Position numbers and translations under genes: made by a program
The notes under the pieces: generated by a model
The model's database searches: none
Told to the model about the DNA's origin: nothing
Seen by the model: the letters and a program-made list of their open reading frames with translations, nothing else
Origin: JALYNX01 sp040902845
GTDB lineage: Bacteria > Actinomycetota > Acidimicrobiia > Spongiisociales > ZC4RG35
Length of the DNA stretch: 64,000 nucleotides
Assembly (NCBI GenBank): GCA_040902845.1
Contig: JBBDWM010000029.1
Location: forward strand, 27,069 to 91,068
Direction of reading: 5' to 3'
Shown: positions 43,251-51,068 of the stretch, in pieces
How the letters are laid out: the number at the start of each line of letters is the position of its first letter
Position numbering within the stretch: position 1 is the stretch's first letter

Positions 43251-45025
43251 GTCGACCGACGGCTCGGGTTGTCCCCAGCATCCCGACCTTTGCCGTAGAC
43301 AAGGGCTTTTGGTACTCGATCCCGGCTCACCTCGACGGCGTGGTCCAGATCGGGTCAATCGTGCGGATTCCGCTGGGTGGCCGCAAGGCACGCGGTTACG
43401 TGGTCGAGCTGGCGGCCGACCTTGCCGGCAATCTCAAGGACCTCAGTGCGGTTTCCGGTGCGGCTCCTGTCTTCGACGCCAATCTGCTCAGGAGCTTGGA
43501 TTGGGCCGCGGTCCACTATGTGGCGCCTCTTTCGATTCTCCTCGATCGTTCCGCGCCTCCCAACCTGCCCAAACAGTCCGTAACCCAACCCAGCGGGCCC
43601 ATCACTGCCCGGTCGATCGACCATCCGCTGACCTCGATAGCCCAGGCCGCGGCCGGAGGGAGACGGAGACCGGTCGCTGCCATCGCCAGCGGTGGACATT
43701 CGACGGACTGGGTGTGGTCGGTGGCTCCGGTGCTTGTTGCCGGAAAGTCGGTTCTTGTCATCGCGGCCACTACCACCGAGGTCGAAGCCCTGACAGGTTC
43801 GGCCGCGGCCGTCTTTGGGGATCGTGTTGTGTCCGTTGCCGGCGATGCCGCGAAAGAGGTGACCAGGGCCTGGGAAGCGGCGCAGGTCCCCGGTCACCTC
43901 GTCATAGGGACTCCGAAGGTCGCCACCTGGCACGTGGCGGGTCTGGCGTTGGTGGTTGTCCTCGAGGAGGGTCGGCGGGCAATGAAGGACCGGCAGACGC
44001 CGACGATTCACGTGCGCGACATGATGGCCACCCGGTCACGGGTCGAGGGCTTCACCCTCGTGTTCATTGGCCCCACCCCGTCCCTAGAGGTCATGGCGGC
44101 CGGCGCTGAGGTGGTGCGCGGCACTCCTCGGGCCTGGCCACTGGTCGAGGTGGTGGACCGGAGAGAAGACCCACCCGGGTCAGGATTCATGTCCGAGCGC
44201 ACCATCTCTGCACTGCGAGCCGTCGCATCAGCCGGGCGCCGATCATTTGTCTTCACCCACGTCCGGGCCGCCGAAGCCTCAATGCGTTGCACCCAATGTC
44301 GACGGGTGCGCAGGTGTGAGGAGTGTGGCTCCCGTCTCGGTCGCACCGAGAGCTGCAGTCGTTGTGGGGCCCCGACAGGGGAGTGCGTCCACTGTGGCTC
44401 GACGACTTTCGAGGAAATGGGCTCGGTCCCCGAGCGGTTGTCCTCCGAGATCAGCCGGCGTCTCGGGAGTGGCATGTCGGGAGTTCATCCAACGGAGCTC
44501 GCGATCTCGGTGGGAACCGAACGCGACTTCGCCGGTCTGGCTCCGATGGGCCTGGTGGTAGCTGTAGACGCTGATTCGCTGATGCTGGGACACAACTACC
44601 GCGCCGGCGAGGAGGCCTTGCGAATTCTGGCCCGACTCGCCAACACCCTGGAGATCGGCTCCGGTCGACGGATGATCGTGCAGACCTCTCTTCCGGATTC
44701 GGACCTGGTGGCCACCTTGAGACGTGGTGATCCCATCCCCTATCTCGAAGCCTTGCTCTCGGAGAGGGCACAGATGGGTTTGCCTCCGGCCTCGGAGATC
44801 ATCGCGGTCGAGTTGAGGGGAGATGGGGCGACCACAGAGGCCGACGCCAAGATCAGGGCCCTGGGGGCCGCCACCGTTCTCGGACCGGCGGTCAGTCCAG
44901 AACGAAGTCGATGGCTGCTTCAGGGAGATCTCGGCCCGGTTCGGCTCGGGCTGCGCCCGCTGGTGCAGCGTTGGCGGGAGCGGGGGTGGACCGTGCGGGT
45001 CGACTCCGATCCGATCGATCTCTGA
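43247..45025 (+). CDS. priA: PriA-like primosomal protein N', helicase motifs lost
   Basis: 592 residues if it starts at CTG 43247, which forms CTGA with the metK stop. The first ATG/GTG/TTG in this frame is GTG 43340, which would remove the 3'-end-binding domain residues TARVVPSIPTFAVDKGFWYS that match PriA N-termini. The ATPase motifs are absent: the Walker A region reads AIASGGHSTD and the DEEH box reads LEEG, as known for actinobacterial PriA. The zinc-binding cysteines remain (CTQCRRVRRCEECG, CSRCG, CVHCG). It probably serves as a structural factor in replication restart. Confidence 0.85.
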   Translation: MSRPTARVVPSIPTFAVDKGFWYSIPAHLDGVVQIGSIVRIPLGGRKARGYVVELAADLAGNLKDLSAVSGAAPVFDANLLRSLDWAAVHYVAPLSILLDRSAPPNLPKQSVTQPSGPITARSIDHPLTSIAQAAAGGRRRPVAAIASGGHSTDWVWSVAPVLVAGKSVLVIAATTTEVEALTGSAAAVFGDRVVSVAGDAAKEVTRAWEAAQVPGHLVIGTPKVATWHVAGLALVVVLEEGRRAMKDRQTPTIHVRDMMATRSRVEGFTLVFIGPTPSLEVMAAGAEVVRGTPRAWPLVEVVDRREDPPGSGFMSERTISALRAVASAGRRSFVFTHVRAAEASMRCTQCRRVRRCEECGSRLGRTESCSRCGAPTGECVHCGSTTFEEMGSVPERLSSEISRRLGSGMSGVHPTELAISVGTERDFAGLAPMGLVVAVDADSLMLGHNYRAGEEALRILARLANTLEIGSGRRMIVQTSLPDSDLVATLRRGDPIPYLEALLSERAQMGLPPASEIIAVELRGDGATTEADAKIRALGAATVLGPAVSPERSRWLLQGDLGPVRLGLRPLVQRWRERGWTVRVDSDPIDL

Positions 45026-45068
45026 GAATTCGAGTAATCGCAGGAAACTGAGGGTTGCGGCCTGTCAG

Positions 45069-45093
45069 AATGTGATCGGACAATGTGATCGGA
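45069..45093 (+). repeat. 13-bp tandem direct repeat upstream of a small gene
   Basis: AATGTGATCGGA occurs at 45069-45080 and again at 45082-45093. It lies in the 100-bp gap between priA and the small basic gene and might be a regulator site. Confidence 0.5.
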
Positions 45094-45125
45094 TCGCTAC
45101 TGCAGGCGAAACGCCGGAGGAACCC

Positions 45126-45251
45126 ATGGCCAGCAAAGACAAAGGCGTCAAAACCACGAAGAAAGTCGCCTCGAAGGACCTGAAGCAGAAGCGTCAGGCG
45201 AAGAGGGACAAAAAGGTCGCCGCCACCAGCAAGACCCATAAAGTCAATTGA
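45126..45251 (+). CDS. small lysine-rich protein (unknown function)
   Basis: 41 residues, about a third of them lysine, with no hydrophobic segment. CGGAGGAA stands 5 nt before the ATG, a strong ribosome binding site, so translation is likely. The C-terminus is KTHKVN and the last 8 bp overlap the 3' end of the convergent ECF ATPase gene. Very small basic proteins of this build are common in actinobacteria without known function; nucleic-acid binding is possible from composition alone. Confidence 0.55.
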   Translation: MASKDKGVKTTKKVASKDLKQKRQAKRDKKVAATSKTHKVN

Positions 45252-46020
45252 CAGGGGCGGGGTCGCCCGTTGGATTCTGGGCCCCAGCCAACAGATGCAG
45301 AGCCGCGGGTAGGGCGAGCCGATGGGCCGCCAGCAGTTCGGCATCGGCGAGAAGGTCTCTGGTCGGCCCGTCGGCCACGATCCGCCCTGCATCGATGATC
45401 ACAGATCGTGGGCAGACCTCCAGGGCGTAGAGGAGGTCGTGGGTGACGATGAGCTGCGTCACATCCAGACCGAGCAGGGCCTCGGTCAGGTCCTGACGGC
45501 TGGCCGGGTCAAGGTTGGAGGTCGGCTCGTCCAGCACCAGAATCTCGGGCTCCATCGCCATCACTCCGGCCATTGACACCCTGCGTTTCTGCCCGAAGGA
45601 GAGATGGTTCGGGGCCCGCTCGGCGAGGTCGGCCACCTCGAGGGACGCCAGTGCGGCGGCGACACGGTGGTCCAGTTCTGCCCCGGTCAATCCGAGGTTT
45701 CTGGGACCGAACTCGACGTCTTCGCGCACCGTGGGCATGAAGAGTTGATCATCCGGATCCTGAAAGACCAGGCCGACTCGGCGTCGGATCTCGAGGAGGT
45801 TCGGCGCGGTCACCGGGAGGCCTGACACCGTCACCGTCCCGGTTTGGGCCCGGTGGATTCCGTTCATGTGGAGGATCAGCGTTGTTTTGCCCGCCCCATT
45901 GGGCCCGAGCAGCGCCACCCGTTCCCCACGGTGGATGTGGAGATCGATGTCTTTCAGAGCCTCGGTCCCGTCGGGATAGGCGAAGTCGAGCCCCAGGATC
46001 TCGATGACAGGAGTGCTCAT
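45244..46020 (-). CDS. cbiO: ECF transporter ATPase (CbiO type)
   Basis: 258 residues. Walker A LLGPNGAGKTT, Q-loop VFQDPDDQLF, signature LSFGQKRRVSMAGVMAM and Walker B ILVLDEPTSNLD, followed by the switch histidine in IVTHD. QDPDDQLF is the hallmark of the cobalt/nickel ECF ATPases. A single ATPase gene is present, as in group I (dedicated) metal ECF systems. It powers uptake through CbiM, CbiN-like and CbiQ encoded upstream on the same strand, with 4-bp overlaps. Confidence 0.93.
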   Translation of the reverse strand: MSTPVIEILGLDFAYPDGTEALKDIDLHIHRGERVALLGPNGAGKTTLILHMNGIHRAQTGTVTVSGLPVTAPNLLEIRRRVGLVFQDPDDQLFMPTVREDVEFGPRNLGLTGAELDHRVAAALASLEVADLAERAPNHLSFGQKRRVSMAGVMAMEPEILVLDEPTSNLDPASRQDLTEALLGLDVTQLIVTHDLLYALEVCPRSVIIDAGRIVADGPTRDLLADAELLAAHRLALPAALHLLAGAQNPTGDPAPVN

Positions 46021-46781
46021 GTCGTCGTCCTCGCCGTGATCGCGATCGCCCAGAAGGCCGCGGCCAGAATGCCTGCAATGGACCGCTCTCCCGGTGTGGC
46101 CTTCACCCGGGACGACGGAGGCATCTCACCGGCGTATCCACGGGACTCCATTGCCAGATATACACGCTCACCGCGCTCATAGGTGCGGATGAACATGGTC
46201 CCCATGGCGCGCCCGTAAGGGCCCCAGTGAGCGATGCTCGAGCCCTGGTGGCCACGGGCGGCGAGCGCAAGCCGCATCCGATTGAGGTCGCCCACGACGA
46301 CGTCGATGTAGCGGACCATGAACCCGAGAATCGCGGTCACCAATCTCGGGACCCGAAGCGAGTCGAAGCCTCGAAGGAGGTCGGCGATCTCGGTGGTTGC
46401 TCCCAAGAGGATGGCGGTGACCAACCCGAGACTCGCTTTGGCCAACAGGTTCCACATGTCCCATAGCCCCTGCTCGGAGAGGGAGACTCCGAACACCTCC
46501 ACCCGCGGATCCGTCCCGAACAAAGGGAAGAGCAGCGCGAGGAGGGCGAAGGGGGCTAGGACCATCATCCGGCTGAGCAGGAAGCGAATCGGGATCCGGG
46601 CGATGACCACCAGGGCGCCAAGAGCCACGGCGTAAATGGCGAATGCCCAGAACGCCTCCCGAGGCGTGCTGATGATCGCAACCAGCATCACCATTGCTGC
46701 AGCAGTTTTCACCTGTGGCGACAGCCGGTGCAACGGAGAATTGGCATGTACGAACAGGGCGTGACCGTGTGAGCCGCTCAC
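46017..46781 (-). CDS. cbiQ: ECF transporter transmembrane subunit (CbiQ/EcfT type)
   Basis: 254 residues, five to six helices. The EcfT coupling region carries alanine-arginine-glycine motifs near the C-terminal side (MRLALAARGHQGSS and YLAMESRGYAGEMPP), which contact the ATPase. The N-terminus (HANSPLHRLSPQVKT) is typical of CbiQ. It links the ATPase to the metal-binding CbiM subunit. Confidence 0.92.
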   Translation of the reverse strand: MSGSHGHALFVHANSPLHRLSPQVKTAAAMVMLVAIISTPREAFWAFAIYAVALGALVVIARIPIRFLLSRMMVLAPFALLALLFPLFGTDPRVEVFGVSLSEQGLWDMWNLLAKASLGLVTAILLGATTEIADLLRGFDSLRVPRLVTAILGFMVRYIDVVVGDLNRMRLALAARGHQGSSIAHWGPYGRAMGTMFIRTYERGERVYLAMESRGYAGEMPPSSRVKATPGERSIAGILAAAFWAIAITARTTT

Positions 46782-47074
46782 TCCTCTGCCGATGTCTTGC
46801 CGACCTTGGTCAGGGAGAAGACGAGATATCCCAGGCCGAGGGTGGCCAACACCCCTACCACGCCGGCGACGATCTGCCGTGATTTGCTATCACCGCCGTA
46901 GCCGGCCAGTGGTGATTCGTCGAGTGCATGGTCCTCGGCCGTGTTGACGAAGTCTTCCTGCTCGGCCACGTACATCAGACCGTCGGGCTGGCTTGAGGCG
47001 AACTGGGATACCACCACCGCGATCACCATTGTGAGCAGAAGTCCGACCCCGAATAAGGCGACCCCTCTCCTCAC
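46778..47074 (-). CDS. PDGLE-domain (CbiN-like) subunit of the metal ECF transporter
   Basis: 98 residues with two membrane helices (about 5-25 and 68-88) and an outside loop. The first helix is followed by SSQPDGLMYVAEQEDF, the PDGLE pattern of CbiN/NikN-like subunits, here PDGLM. Such small subunits assist CbiM in metal loading. It overlaps cbiM and cbiQ by 4 bp each. Confidence 0.85.
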   Translation of the reverse strand: MRRGVALFGVGLLLTMVIAVVVSQFASSQPDGLMYVAEQEDFVNTAEDHALDESPLAGYGGDSKSRQIVAGVVGVLATLGLGYLVFSLTKVGKTSAEE

Positions 47075-47751
47075 GAGACCAGCTCCTCGGATCGCAGCCC
47101 GCCAAAGGTCGGCGAGCCATAGACAAGATCGGGACGCGAGCGCATCACGGCTCCGACCACCAGGAACGTGATCAGACCCTCACCGATACCGATCAGAAGG
47201 TGGGTACCCAGCATCGCCCAGAACACCGGGCCCAGCGAGATGCTCTCAACAGTGCCTCCGATCGCGAACTCAAGAACGAATCCCATTGCGGCGAGCGGGA
47301 CCGAGATCATCGCGGCCAGGCCGGCGAAGAGCGGGACTACGGAAGGGCGCGACCCACCAAGGCGAACCAGCCCCCGATAGATGAGATAACCGCCAACCGC
47401 TCCTATCAGGCTCATGTTCACGATGTTGAGACCGAGTGCAGACAGGCCGCCGTCGGCGAAGAGCAGAGCCTGGACGATCAGGACCAGTGACACCACGATG
47501 TAACCGGCCCAAGGCCCTACCAGGACTGCGGCCAGGACCCCACCGAGGAGATGGCCGCTCATCCCGGGAAGGACAGGGAAGTTGATCATTTGTGCTGCGA
47601 AGACGAAAGCGGCGACGAGGGCGGCCATCGGCACCAACCTGTCGGTCAGATAGGCACGGGCCTTGCGCAGGGCAACCCCGAATCCGCCGAGGGCAGTGAG
47701 CCCGGCTGCCGCGGAGACGCCCGGTCCGATGAATCCGTCGGGGATGTGCAT
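47071..47751 (-). CDS. cbiM: ECF metal-specificity subunit CbiM/NikM
   Basis: 226 residues from ATG 47751 (GAGAGGGA upstream). The N-terminus MHIPDGFIGP is the hallmark: the amino group and His2 bind Ni2+ or Co2+. Conserved internal segments are MINFPVLPGMSGHLLGG and GIGEGLITFLVVGAV. The frame is open upstream to 47862, but only the start at MHIPDG is functional in this family. Sequence does not separate nickel from cobalt; the Nur-like operator just upstream favours nickel. Confidence 0.93.
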   Translation of the reverse strand: MHIPDGFIGPGVSAAAGLTALGGFGVALRKARAYLTDRLVPMAALVAAFVFAAQMINFPVLPGMSGHLLGGVLAAVLVGPWAGYIVVSLVLIVQALLFADGGLSALGLNIVNMSLIGAVGGYLIYRGLVRLGGSRPSVVPLFAGLAAMISVPLAAMGFVLEFAIGGTVESISLGPVFWAMLGTHLLIGIGEGLITFLVVGAVMRSRPDLVYGSPTFGGLRSEELVS

Positions 47752-47762
47752 GACGTCCCTCT

Positions 47763-47787
47763 CTTGTTGCGAGGCCTTTGCAACAAG
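47763..47787. promoter_or_regulatory. Nur-like operator upstream of cbiM
   Basis: CTTGTTGC (47763-47770) and GCAACAAG (47780-47787) form a perfect inverted repeat with a 9-bp centre. Inside it is TTGCGA-N5-TTGCAA (47767-47783), close to the Streptomyces Nur box TTGCAA-N5-TTGCAA. On the minus strand it follows a possible -10 TATTGT (47788-47793), so bound repressor would cover the transcription start of cbiM. Confidence 0.6.
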
Positions 47788-47800
47788 ACAATAGCGAGCG

Positions 47801-48232
47801 TCAGGCGGGGCTGCAGTTAGAGCAGATTCCCGAGAGTGCGAAATGCTCAACGTCGGCCACAAAGCCGGTCAGGGCCTCCACTGAAGATAGGAATCCGATG
47901 AGGTCTGAGGCCGGGATTGCAGTCGTGGAGCCGCAGATACGACAAACCAGATGTTGGTGAGGCTGCTCCTCGGAGAGGTGGTAGACGGCGGCCTCCCCGA
48001 GATGGGCGTGACGAACCGCTCCGACTTCCTCGAGGGCCTCGAGTGTTCGATACACAGTCGAGAGGTCGAGTTCAGTCCCCAACTCCATGATCGCCTTGTG
48101 ATGAATGGTCGTCGCGTCGAGATGGTCGCCGTGAGAACGTGCGATTACACCGCACACCGCCCGGCGGGCGTCCGTGATCCGGTGCCCGTTGTCGCGCAAG
48201 GTTGCGATCAGATCGTCTGCGGTGATATGCAT
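47801..48232 (-). CDS. Fur-family metalloregulator, probably Nur-like
   Basis: 143 residues. The N-terminal winged helix has GHRITDARRAVCGVI and DLSTVYRTLEALEEVGAVRH. The dimer domain carries HLVCRICG (C97, C100) and GICSNC (C137, C140), the structural zinc site, plus histidines (HQH) of the regulatory site. It lies directly upstream of the metal transporter genes on the same strand, 49 bp away, with the inverted-repeat operator between. Fur, Zur and Nur cannot be told apart from motifs alone; the operator sequence and the CbiM target suggest nickel sensing. Confidence 0.88.
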   Translation of the reverse strand: MHITADDLIATLRDNGHRITDARRAVCGVIARSHGDHLDATTIHHKAIMELGTELDLSTVYRTLEALEEVGAVRHAHLGEAAVYHLSEEQPHQHLVCRICGSTTAIPASDLIGFLSSVEALTGFVADVEHFALSGICSNCSPA

Positions 48233-48449
48233 TCTCAGATTCCACTAGCCGGAGGCGGCACCGATAGCTCCTGGCGGCGCCTCCCAGAATGTACCGGCTC
48301 GCGCGCTGAAGCGGGCAGATGGCTCCACGGGCATTATCTGTGTCGGGGTAGCGCCACATGTGGCGTCATGTACCTCAGGTAGCCGTATAGGGCCTGAAGG
48401 CGCGGTTCGTCTACGCTGCCCCATTCCCCCGTCGTTCCGGGAACATTTC
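48233..48449. other. divergent intergenic region between the Fur-family gene and def
   Basis: 217 bp with no good coding frame. It holds a 14-bp perfect palindrome CGCCACATGTGGCG at 48352-48365 and a possible def -10 element TACGCT at 48412-48417. I see no tRNA or riboswitch. Confidence 0.5.
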
Positions 48450-48959
48450 ATGGCCATCCTTCCGATCCGAACCTTTGGCGACCCTGTTCTCCGATTGGAG
48501 ACCAAGCCTGTCGTCGATTTTGACCAGACCCTCCAGGCGCTTGCCATCGACATGATCGAGACGATGTATCAGGCTCCCGGAGTCGGCCTTGCCGCCAATC
48601 AGATCGGGATCCCACGGCGGATCTCCGTCTTCGATGCTCAGGACGGTCTCGGCCCCCGGGTGATGATCAACCCCGAGATCGTCGAGTTGAGCGGAGAATG
48701 GGCATACGAGGAGGGGTGTCTCTCGGTGCCCGGCCACTACTGGGAGATCGAGAGGCCGGGCTTCGCCAGGGCCCGAGCCCTCGACCTCGACGGCAATGAG
48801 GTCGAGTTCGCCGGGGATGGGCTCCTTGGCCGTATCCTCCAGCATGAGATCGACCATCTCGACGGCAAGCTCCTTGTCGACCGTTTGGAGAGACGGGTGA
48901 GGAAGCAGGCCCTGCGCGACCTCAGGGACGAGGCACTGGGGACGGCGAGCCTCGAATGA
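48450..48959 (+). CDS. def: peptide deformylase
   Basis: 169 residues from ATG 48450. All three motifs are intact: GVGLAANQIG (43-52), EGCLSVPG with metal ligand C90, and QHEIDHLDG with H132, E133 and H136. It removes the formyl group from nascent peptides. It overlaps fmt, which installs that formyl group on initiator tRNA; the pair is conserved. The frame continues upstream to 48360 but without deformylase similarity. Confidence 0.96.
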   Translation: MAILPIRTFGDPVLRLETKPVVDFDQTLQALAIDMIETMYQAPGVGLAANQIGIPRRISVFDAQDGLGPRVMINPEIVELSGEWAYEEGCLSVPGHYWEIERPGFARARALDLDGNEVEFAGDGLLGRILQHEIDHLDGKLLVDRLERRVRKQALRDLRDEALGTASLE

Positions 48960-49870
48960 CTCGAATCGTGTTCCTGGGCACCCCGGGAGCCGCTATCCCC
49001 ACCCTTGACATGCTGGTCCGGGATTTCGAGATCGGGTTGGTGGTCACCCGCCCTGACCGCCCAAGAGGCAGGTCCGCGCGGCTCGAACCATCACCGGTCA
49101 AGAAGCGAGCGGACGAGCTCGGCCTTGCCTTGTGCCGACCGTCGAGCTCCAGAGAGCTCGACGCGTTGCTCACCGAGGCGGGGCCATTCGATCTGGGAGT
49201 GGTCGTCGCTTTCGGGATGATCCTCAAGCCCGAGGCCCTTGCCGTCCCTGCTCAGGGCATGCTGAACGTTCATTTCTCCCTTCTGCCCCGTTGGCGCGGG
49301 GCGGCCCCGGTGGCCCGGGCCCTGATGGCGGGGGATCCGATGAGCGGGGTGACCATCATCAGATTGGACGAAGGCCTCGACACCGGGCCGGTGGTGACCG
49401 CCCAGGCCGTGGACATCCAAAATGAGGAGACTGCAGGTGAGCTGACCGGACGGCTGGCTGCGCTCGGCGCCGGCCTGTTGCGGAATGTTCTGCCCGGGTA
49501 TGTGCGGGGTGACCTCTCCGCGGTGCCCCAGGTCGATGATGGAGCAACCTATGCCTCGAAGCTGACCGCCGCCGACCGCCCTTTGCGACCCACGATGTCA
49601 CGTCTGGACACGATCAACCGGATTCGAGCATTGTCTCCCGCATCGGCAGCCACGATCGATCTCGACGGAGAAACCCACAAGGTGTTCCGGGCGCGGTCGC
49701 ATCCCCATCACCTCGAGCCCGGCACCCTGGAAGTCGTCGAGGGTCTTCCGGTGGTTGGGGTGTTCGACGGTGGTGTGGAGTTGGTCGAGATCCAGCCTCC
49801 CGGAAAACGAGTGATGCCGGGGGCGGATTGGGTACGAGGCCGTCACGGTCGGTCTGGCTCATTCCAATGA
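48956..49870 (+). CDS. fmt: methionyl-tRNA formyltransferase
   Basis: 304 residues. FLGTPGAAIPTLDML at the N-terminus, RPDRPRGRSARL, and the catalytic loop LNVHFSLLPRWRGAAPV with N104 and H106; D140 region TIIRLDEGLDTGPV. The C-terminal domain that binds tRNA is present but ends soon after LVEIQPPGKRVMPG. It formylates initiator Met-tRNA. It overlaps def and rsmB by 4 bp each. Confidence 0.95.
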   Translation: MTRIVFLGTPGAAIPTLDMLVRDFEIGLVVTRPDRPRGRSARLEPSPVKKRADELGLALCRPSSSRELDALLTEAGPFDLGVVVAFGMILKPEALAVPAQGMLNVHFSLLPRWRGAAPVARALMAGDPMSGVTIIRLDEGLDTGPVVTAQAVDIQNEETAGELTGRLAALGAGLLRNVLPGYVRGDLSAVPQVDDGATYASKLTAADRPLRPTMSRLDTINRIRALSPASAATIDLDGETHKVFRARSHPHHLEPGTLEVVEGLPVVGVFDGGVELVEIQPPGKRVMPGADWVRGRHGRSGSFQ

Positions 49871-51042
49871 CTGACCCGCTCCAGGCCCGTCATCTGGCGG
49901 CGGAGACGGTCGGTCGGGTCATGAGGGACGGGGCGTTCTCCAACGTCCTGGTCGAGACTCAGACCTCGACGCTTCCCCCTCGTGAGTCAGCCAGGGTCAA
50001 GGCCCTCACCTATGGGGTGTTGCGGCGGGTGGAACGTCTCGATTCGGCGATCGAAGCGGGGGCAGGCCGGGCCATCGGGGACATTGAACACACCCTGCTC
50101 GACCGGCTACGGGTGTCGACCTTCGAGTTGCTCTACTCCGACCTCGCCCAGCCGATCGTGGTCAGTGCCGGGGTGGACCTGATTCGAGAGATCCAGCCCA
50201 AGGCGGCGGGGTTCGCCAATGCCGTGCTGCGAAGAGTTGCCGAGCGGGGGCGGGAGAGCGAGGAGGCCCTGGATCTTCCGCCCTGGCTGATGCAGTCGCT
50301 GGAAGGCGCCTGGGGCACCGCCGAGGCTTATCAGTTCGCCCTGGCCAGCGCCACGGAACCGGAGCGGGTGGTGCGGGGGAAGCCAGGCATGACCGGTGTC
50401 GGCGAAGAGTTCCCCGGTATACCGGGCGCGTTTGCCATTGCCCCCGGGCCGATTCCCGACGGAACAACCGTGCAGGACGCGGCATCGATCGCGGTCGGCA
50501 ATGCGGTTTCGGCGACATCGGGGATGCGGGTGATCGATCTGGCCGCAGCCCCTGGTGGCAAGACTTCTCATCTGCTCGATCAGGTCGGAGAGAGCGGTCT
50601 TGTGATCGCGGCCGATTCCCACCGCCGCCGGGTGTCGGACGCGCAACGTCGGGTTCCCGGTGCCCGTTGGGTTGTCGCCGACGCCAACACGTTGCCGTTT
50701 CGGAGTGCCACCTTCGATCGGGTCCTGCTCGATGCGCCGTGCAGTGGTCTGGGAACACTGAGACGCAGACCCGAGATCCGGTTCCGGGCCACCGAGAGTG
50801 AGGTCCGCCGACTGGCGACCGTGCAGCAGGGCATGTTGGAGCGGGCAATGGAACTGGTGGCTCCCGGAGGCCAACTGGTCTATTCGGTGTGCACCGTCAC
50901 CCCTGAAGAGACGATCGAGATAGTGGCCGGACGCGGCTTCGAGGCACCATCCGGACCCGGAACCGTATGGGGGGACGGACGTCTGCTCGCCCCGCACACC
51001 ACCGGGACCGATGGGATGTTCGTCGCCTTGCGCAAGGCTTGA
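49867..51042 (+). CDS. rsmB: 16S rRNA (cytosine-C5) methyltransferase RsmB
   Basis: 391 residues from ATG 49867. N-terminal NusB-like domain (about 1-135). The SAM domain has VIDLAAAPGGKTSHLLDQ, then LDAPCSGLGTLRRRPEIRFR and YSVCTVTPEE, the two cysteines of RNA m5C methyltransferases. The central linker region before the SAM domain is shorter and more divergent than in E. coli RsmB. It overlaps fmt, a common arrangement. Confidence 0.92.
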   Translation: MTDPLQARHLAAETVGRVMRDGAFSNVLVETQTSTLPPRESARVKALTYGVLRRVERLDSAIEAGAGRAIGDIEHTLLDRLRVSTFELLYSDLAQPIVVSAGVDLIREIQPKAAGFANAVLRRVAERGRESEEALDLPPWLMQSLEGAWGTAEAYQFALASATEPERVVRGKPGMTGVGEEFPGIPGAFAIAPGPIPDGTTVQDAASIAVGNAVSATSGMRVIDLAAAPGGKTSHLLDQVGESGLVIAADSHRRRVSDAQRRVPGARWVVADANTLPFRSATFDRVLLDAPCSGLGTLRRRPEIRFRATESEVRRLATVQQGMLERAMELVAPGGQLVYSVCTVTPEETIEIVAGRGFEAPSGPGTVWGDGRLLAPHTTGTDGMFVALRKA

Positions 51043-51054
51043 GACGGCCCCCTT

Positions 51055-51060
51055 TACAAT
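51055..51060 (+). promoter_or_regulatory. putative -10 element of rpe (leaderless layout)
   Basis: TACAAT ends 8 nt before the rpe ATG at 51069. It is the closest match to TATAAT in this set. No Shine-Dalgarno sequence is seen. Confidence 0.5.
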
Positions 51061-51068
51061 CGCGCAGT

